DNA of 10,300 nucleotides from Bacteroidales bacterium UBA1199 (lineage in GTDB: Bacteria > Bacteroidota > Bacteroidia > Bacteroidales > UBA932). Below the pieces are notes generated by a model. It was not told the DNA's origin. It ran no database searches and saw only the letters and a list, made by a program, of their open reading frames with translations. The DNA is taken from the NCBI GenBank assembly GCA_002309795.1, contig DBXZ01000060.1:1-10300 (forward strand), given 5' to 3'. The number at the start of each line of letters is the position of its first letter. Position 1 is the stretch's first letter. Of this stretch, positions 6,980 through 10,300 are shown piece after piece. Position numbers and translations under genes: made by a program.

Positions 6980-7318
6980 TTACATATTGTCGTGAATGGT
7001 CTGCAGTTCGCCGCGGAGATCCTTCAGCGTGTCCAGTAGCTGCGCCTTGCGGTCCAGCACCTCCATCCCCTCCTGCTCCATCTTGCGGCGGGCGCCGTCG
7101 AGCGTCATTCCCTTCTCCTTGACCAGGTAGTGGATGACCTTGAGGGCACGGATATCCGCCGCCGTGTAAATCCGGTTGTTCTTGTTGGCGGTGCGGCGAG
7201 GCTTGACCACCTTCGGGAAACTGTCCGACCAGAAGCGGACGAGCGAAGTGGCCTCGCCGAGCTGGGCTGCCGCTTCACCGATCGTGTAGAAGAGTTTTTC
7301 CGGTTGCTGGGATTCCAT
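6980..7318 (-). CDS. Small MerR-family transcriptional regulator
   Basis: This 112-aa protein consists almost entirely of a MerR-type winged helix-turn-helix. FYTIGEAAAQLGEATSLVRFW (10-30) forms the DNA-binding helices, RRTANKNNRIYTAADI (41-56) covers the wing, and a helix runs to about residue 80. The remaining 30 residues form one basic/acidic helix, probably the antiparallel dimerisation coil. There is no effector or metal-binding domain and no cysteine, so its signal, if any, cannot be inferred. Homologs of this size and sequence are common next to M23 peptidase and NIF3 genes in Bacteroidota (recalled, not checked). It may regulate its own gene cluster, and the inverted repeats at 9320-9331 and 6275-6294 are possible targets (inference). 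The start at 7318 lies 12 bp after the preceding peptidase gene. Confidence 0.9.
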   Translation of the reverse strand: MESQQPEKLFYTIGEAAAQLGEATSLVRFWSDSFPKVVKPRRTANKNNRIYTAADIRALKVIHYLVKEKGMTLDGARRKMEQEGMEVLDRKAQLLDTLKDLRGELQTIHDNM

Positions 7319-7330
7319 ATCAGGCGCGTT

Positions 7331-8293
7331 TTAATCGAGGGACTGGCCGGTCGTCAGCGCGAGCAGCAGGGTTTCGCGGTAGCCCACGCAGTTGAGATCG
7401 GCAAAGAAATAATGGACCGGCTCCTGGCAGACGCCGTCCTTGAAAACTTCATAGTGGAGATGCGGCGCGAAAGAGCGGCCGGAGGAGCCCACACGGGCGA
7501 TCACCATGCCGCGGCGGACCTTCTGGCCGTTCTGGACCATAATCTCGCCCAGGTGCTTGTAGACCGTCTTGACACCGCCGGGATGCGCGAGCACCACCAC
7601 GTTGCCCACCCCGCGTTTGCCGCGCTTGGCCTCCTGCACCGTGCCGTCGGCCGGCGCGAGCACCTCGGTGCCCACGGGAGCCAGCAGGTCAATCCCTTCA
7701 TGGAAGCGGAGCGTCTTGTAGAACGGGTTGTATTTGTTGCCGGTGGAAGCGCCGGTCTGGCCGATCGTGAAGTTGCGCAGCGGGACGATCGAAGGGATGC
7801 CGCGCGGCGAAGTGGTGCCCAGCGCCAGCTCGTCGGCCGTCACCTGCAGGTTCGAGGTGACCTCTTCCGCCATCGCCTCGCAACCGGCCACCTTTTCGGA
7901 GGCCAGGGCTACGAGCTCCGATTCGCTCATAGCATAGATGCGGGAGTAGTCAATCTCCTGTTTATGAACTCTTTCCAGCACATAGTCGGGCAGTGCTGAG
8001 TTAAACACGTCGTGGTAGATGGAACGGTCTTCCGACCGGAGATTCTCGATCACGCCGTCGAGCAGGTCCATCCGGTTCTGCATGCTCTCGAAGGCCTCCG
8101 AGATATACTGGTTCTCCGCCTTGAGTTTCCGTTCGCGGCGGGTATCGTGAACCATGGCGAAAACCGCGTAGTAAAGCACGGCCAGGAGGACACTCAGGAA
8201 AAGGTACTTGAAGACCTTTCCGATAATCCTCGCCACCGAATTGCGGCTGGTCCGCACCCGCAGGTCCTTGTCGTCAAATTCGAGTTTCCGCAT
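7331..8293 (-). CDS. Membrane-anchored M23 (LytM-type) peptidase, second of a tandem pair
   Basis: This is a probable zinc endopeptidase that cuts peptidoglycan cross-bridges or stem peptides in the periplasm. The 320-aa product has a cytoplasmic basic N-terminus, one membrane helix at about 27-47, and a charged helical, probably coiled-coil, stretch at 50-90. A linker leads to a C-terminal M23 domain from about residue 190. By analogy with LytM, the zinc ligands are H198 and D202 (HEGID) and H280, with H247 (YKHLGE) and H278 (HLHYEV) as catalytic residues. All are present, so the enzyme should be active, unlike the EnvC/NlpD-type degenerate activators. It lies 9 bp after a second M23 gene of the same layout. 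The extreme C-terminus after 300 is an extra tail of unknown role. Confidence 0.93.
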   Translation of the reverse strand: MRKLEFDDKDLRVRTSRNSVARIIGKVFKYLFLSVLLAVLYYAVFAMVHDTRRERKLKAENQYISEAFESMQNRMDLLDGVIENLRSEDRSIYHDVFNSALPDYVLERVHKQEIDYSRIYAMSESELVALASEKVAGCEAMAEEVTSNLQVTADELALGTTSPRGIPSIVPLRNFTIGQTGASTGNKYNPFYKTLRFHEGIDLLAPVGTEVLAPADGTVQEAKRGKRGVGNVVVLAHPGGVKTVYKHLGEIMVQNGQKVRRGMVIARVGSSGRSFAPHLHYEVFKDGVCQEPVHYFFADLNCVGYRETLLLALTTGQSLD

Positions 8294-8302
8294 CGCCTTG
8301 CA

Positions 8303-9268
8303 CTATTTGTCGGCCGGACGGACCAGTTCAGAGTATTCCTCAACCGACAGGTCGTCGGTCAGGTAGTTCCATGGATTCACGTGACTGCCGCGGTAGATGA
8401 CCTCGTAGTGGAGGTGCGTACCCGTAGAGAGTCCCGAGTTGCCCATGCGGGCGATCTGGTCGCCGCGCGAGACCTTCTGGCCGGGCGCGACGAGTGCGGA
8501 ACGCAGGTGGGCGTAGCGGGTCTTGTAGCCGAAACCGTGGTCGATGACCACACAGTTGCCGTAGCCGTAGAAGCTGACGGTGACCGACTCCACCACGCCG
8601 TCGCCCGTCGCGAATATCGGATAGCCGGAAGGGCCGGTGATGTCGATACCGCGGTGCAGGATGGGCCGGTGATAGACCGGGTGGAAACGGTAGCCGAACG
8701 AACTGACAAGCCGCACGCCCGGACCGGACATGTCCACCGGGTTGATGTTCGGCACGCAGGTGGCCATATCCCCTGCCCGGCGCGCCAGCAGCGCGACTTC
8801 GTCGAACGACTTGGACTGGACGTAGGCCTTCTTGGAGAGGATGTCCAGCTTCATGGCCGACGAGATCAGCAGCGGGGAGTTGTCGTATTCCTGCAGGTAG
8901 GAGTAGCGGTCCACGCCGCCGAACCCGGCGTTGCGGATATCGGCCGGAATCTGCTCCATACCGAAGATCGGACGGTACACGGAATTGTCGCGCATCTGGA
9001 TGTCGTAGAGCACTTTGCCCTGCTCATCCAGCCGTTCTTCGAGCATCCGGTAGTTGGAGACCAGTTCGGCGTTGCGGCTCTCCAGCAAACTGGTCTTGGG
9101 CAGCGGCAACCCGAGCACACGCGTATAGAGCCAGCCGTAGACCAGGAAACTGACCAGTCCGATCCCCAGCCAGCCCAGGAATCTGAGCAGCCGGGCGGAC
9201 ACGGTTTCCCGCGCCAACTCGTAGGAGAGGGTGTCCGGATTGATGATATAACGTTTACGGGAGGCCAT
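8303..9268 (-). CDS. Membrane-anchored M23 (LytM-type) peptidase, first of a tandem pair
   Basis: This 321-aa protein has the same layout as its downstream neighbour: a short basic N-terminus (MASRKRY), a membrane helix at about 31-49, a helical stalk at 60-95, a central region, and a C-terminal M23 domain from about residue 185. The conserved entry [10 protein letters not shown] (191-200) precedes the metal site H205/D209 (HRGID). H254 (YAHLRS), H285 and H287 (HLHYEV) complete the LytM-type set, so it should be a working zinc peptidase facing the periplasm. The start at 9268 is chosen because the frame upstream to 9310 encodes a hydrophobic run from promoter DNA. The start lies only about 13 bp downstream of a good Bacteroidetes -7 box, making the leader very short. 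It is the first gene of the minus-strand run. Confidence 0.93.
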   Translation of the reverse strand: MASRKRYIINPDTLSYELARETVSARLLRFLGWLGIGLVSFLVYGWLYTRVLGLPLPKTSLLESRNAELVSNYRMLEERLDEQGKVLYDIQMRDNSVYRPIFGMEQIPADIRNAGFGGVDRYSYLQEYDNSPLLISSAMKLDILSKKAYVQSKSFDEVALLARRAGDMATCVPNINPVDMSGPGVRLVSSFGYRFHPVYHRPILHRGIDITGPSGYPIFATGDGVVESVTVSFYGYGNCVVIDHGFGYKTRYAHLRSALVAPGQKVSRGDQIARMGNSGLSTGTHLHYEVIYRGSHVNPWNYLTDDLSVEEYSELVRPADK

Positions 9269-9280
9269 TCGACAATCTAT

Positions 9281-9311
9281 CAAATATACGCAAAAATATA
9301 CAAGAAGCAAA
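9281..9311 (-). promoter_or_regulatory. Bacteroidetes-type promoter for the minus-strand gene run
   Basis: On the minus strand, TTTG at 9311-9308 is followed after exactly 19 bp by TATATTTG at 9288-9281. This is a full match to the sigma-ABfr consensus TTTG-N19-TAnnTTTG. Transcription would begin near 9276, leaving a leader of only about 8 nt before the peptidase ATG at 9268. Two further TAnnTTTG boxes lie on the same strand, TATTTTTG at 9298-9291 and TACTTTTG at 9315-9308, and could give longer leaders, but neither has TTTG at the right distance upstream. The start site is inferred from the motif only. Confidence 0.72.
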
Positions 9312-9319
9312 AGTACGAA

Positions 9320-9331
9320 TTTTGCGCAAAA
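9320..9331. promoter_or_regulatory. 12-bp perfect palindrome between divergent promoters (possible operator)
   Basis: TTTTGCGCAAAA at 9320-9331 is a perfect palindrome near the middle of the alaS/peptidase gap. It is flanked by mirror-image boxes: CAAAAGTA at 9308-9315 on the left and TACTTTTG at 9337-9344 on the right, with spacers of 4 and 5 bp. A dimeric regulator bound here would touch both promoters. The A/T-rich arms of this gap make some self-complementarity expected by chance, so an operator role is a hypothesis. Confidence 0.4.
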
Positions 9332-9336
9332 AGAAC

Positions 9337-9344
9337 TACTTTTG
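9337..9344 (+). promoter_or_regulatory. Candidate -7 box of the alaS promoter
   Basis: TACTTTTG on the plus strand fits the Bacteroidetes -7 consensus TAnnTTTG and is the only such box upstream of alaS. It would place the transcription start near 9350 and give a leader of about 34 nt. No TTTG lies 17-23 bp upstream; the nearest, at 9321-9324, is only 12 bp away and is part of the palindrome, so the -33 element is weak or absent. Confidence 0.55.
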
Positions 9345-9383
9345 TCTTTTGTTTCTTTTCAAACAAATATCGTGCAAAGAGCT

Positions 9384-10300
9384 ATGACATCCAAAGAAAT
9401 CCGCAGGACATTCCTGGAGTTTTTCCGTTCCAAGGGACACACCGTCGTCCCCTCCGCACCGGTCGTCGTGAAGAACGACCCCACCCTGATGTTCACCAAC
9501 GCCGGCATGAACCAGTTCAAGGACTGGTTCCTGGGCAACGCGCCGGCCAAGTACAATCGGGCGACCGACACGCAGAAATGTCTCCGGGTCAGCGGCAAAC
9601 ATAACGATCTCGAGGAAGTCGGACACGACACCTACCACCATACCCTTTTCGAAATGCTCGGCAACTGGAGCTTCGGCGACTACTTCAAGGAGGAGGCGAT
9701 CTCCTGGGCCTGGGAGCTGCTCACCGGCGTATTCGGCCTGGAGAAGAGCCGCCTCTACGCCACCGTTTTCGAAGGAAGCCAGGCCGACGGCGTCCCGGAA
9801 GACAGCGAGGCGCGCGGCTACTGGCGCCGTTTCCTGCCGGAAGACCACATCCTGCTCGGCAACAAGCACGACAACTTCTGGGAGATGGGTGACACGGGTC
9901 CCTGCGGTCCGTGCAGCGAGATCCATATTGACCTGCGCGACGAATCGGAACGCGCCGCCGTCAGCGGTGCGTCGCTCGTCAACAAAGACAATCCGCTCGT
10001 GATCGAGATCTGGAACCTGGTCTTCATCCAGTTCAACCGCAAGGCCAACGGAAGCCTGGAGCCGCTGCCCAAGAAACACGTGGACACCGGCATGGGCTTC
10101 GAACGGCTCTGCATGGCCCTGCAGGGCAAGAAGAGCAACTACGATACGGACATCTTCACCCCGATGATCGCCGCCATCTCGCGGCTGAGCGGCCGGCCTT
10201 ACGAGCCGGAGACCGAGGTGGGCGTGGCCATGCGCGTGATTGCCGACCACATCCGCGCCATCAGCTTCTCGATTGCCGACGGCCAGCTGCCTTCCAACGT
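9384..10300 (+). CDS. alaS: Alanyl-tRNA synthetase, N-terminal part (cut by window edge)
   Basis: AlaS charges tRNA-Ala with alanine in the cytoplasm. The first 305 codons plus 2 nt are present, starting [14 protein letters not shown] at 9384; the frame is open to the right edge. This covers much of the class II aminoacylation core. Seen are [15 protein letters not shown] (37-51), [11 protein letters not shown] (70-80), [17 protein letters not shown] (85-101), [19 protein letters not shown] (163-181), [12 protein letters not shown] (208-219), DTGMGFERL (234-242) and RVIADHIRA (284-292). These match AlaS throughout. The editing and C-Ala domains would be encoded beyond the window. It is transcribed divergently from the peptidase gene across a 115-bp gap. 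No T-box leader is present, in keeping with the phylum. Confidence 0.98.
   Translation, partial: MTSKEIRRTFLEFFRSKGHTVVPSAPVVVKNDPTLMFTNAGMNQFKDWFLGNAPAKYNRATDTQKCLRVSGKHNDLEEVGHDTYHHTLFEMLGNWSFGDYFKEEAISWAWELLTGVFGLEKSRLYATVFEGSQADGVPEDSEARGYWRRFLPEDHILLGNKHDNFWEMGDTGPCGPCSEIHIDLRDESERAAVSGASLVNKDNPLVIEIWNLVFIQFNRKANGSLEPLPKKHVDTGMGFERLCMALQGKKSNYDTDIFTPMIAAISRLSGRPYEPETEVGVAMRVIADHIRAISFSIADGQLPSN

Noticed and set aside
9345..9383. T-box or other structured leader in front of alaS
   Set aside because: The leader is only about 34 nt, AT-rich and without the stem-loops or specifier elements needed.
8012..9604. A 530-codon plus-strand open frame spanning the peptidase genes, the intergenic gap and the start of alaS
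   Set aside because: It is antisense to the two M23 genes, runs through AT-rich promoter DNA, and enters alaS out of frame; no domain is recognisable.
9336..10250. A 304-codon minus-strand open frame opposite alaS
   Set aside because: It is a shadow of the alaS coding sequence, with low-complexity Val/Glu/Ala/Gly/His composition and no motif.

Overview
The window reads as a gene-dense chromosomal segment from a high-GC member of the Bacteroidota, most likely Bacteroidales (an Alistipes/Rikenellaceae-like genome is my guess). The reasons are the protein families and their order, the near absence of Shine-Dalgarno sequences, and Bacteroidetes-type promoter elements (TAnnTTTG, with TTTG about 19 bp upstream) in the AT-rich gaps. 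No RNA gene, mobile element, CRISPR array or integrase was seen. All assignments come from reading the sequence and recalling families; no search was run.

Layout. Positions 1-9268 carry eleven genes, all on the minus strand, with gaps of 1-12 bp or small overlaps. In transcription order (right to left) they are: two membrane-anchored M23 peptidases (9268-8303 and 8293-7331), a small MerR-type regulator (7318-6980), a NIF3/YbgI-type metal protein (6975-6211), a coiled-coil C4 zinc-ribbon protein (6203-5382), the replicative helicase dnaB (5369-3867), an exported DUF3108 protein (about 3880-3044), an RseC/MucC-family membrane protein (3041-2601), and the Rnf electron-transport genes rnfB (2599-1784), rnfC (1775-444) and rnfD (435 to the left edge, cut off). 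On the plus strand, alaS starts at 9384 and runs off the right edge.

The only real intergenic stretch is 9269-9383. It is AT-rich and acts as a divergent control region: a good minus-strand promoter for the peptidase gene, a plus-strand TAnnTTTG box for alaS, and a 12-bp perfect palindrome between them. A second control region appears to lie inside the 3' end of the NIF3 gene, where an AT-rich patch with atypical leucine codons holds a perfect 8-bp inverted repeat and a TACCTTTG box, about 60 bp upstream of the zinc-ribbon gene. The eleven genes may therefore be read as one long transcript with at least one internal start.

Functionally the run combines cell-wall remodelling (M23 pair), housekeeping factors (NIF3, zinc ribbon, MerR), replication (DnaB) and an ion-pumping ferredoxin:NAD+ oxidoreductase (Rnf) preceded by an RseC-like redox/assembly candidate. 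Nothing here is clearly a new system. The points most worth following up are the two regulatory DNA structures and the unbroken linkage of dnaB to envelope and Rnf genes.
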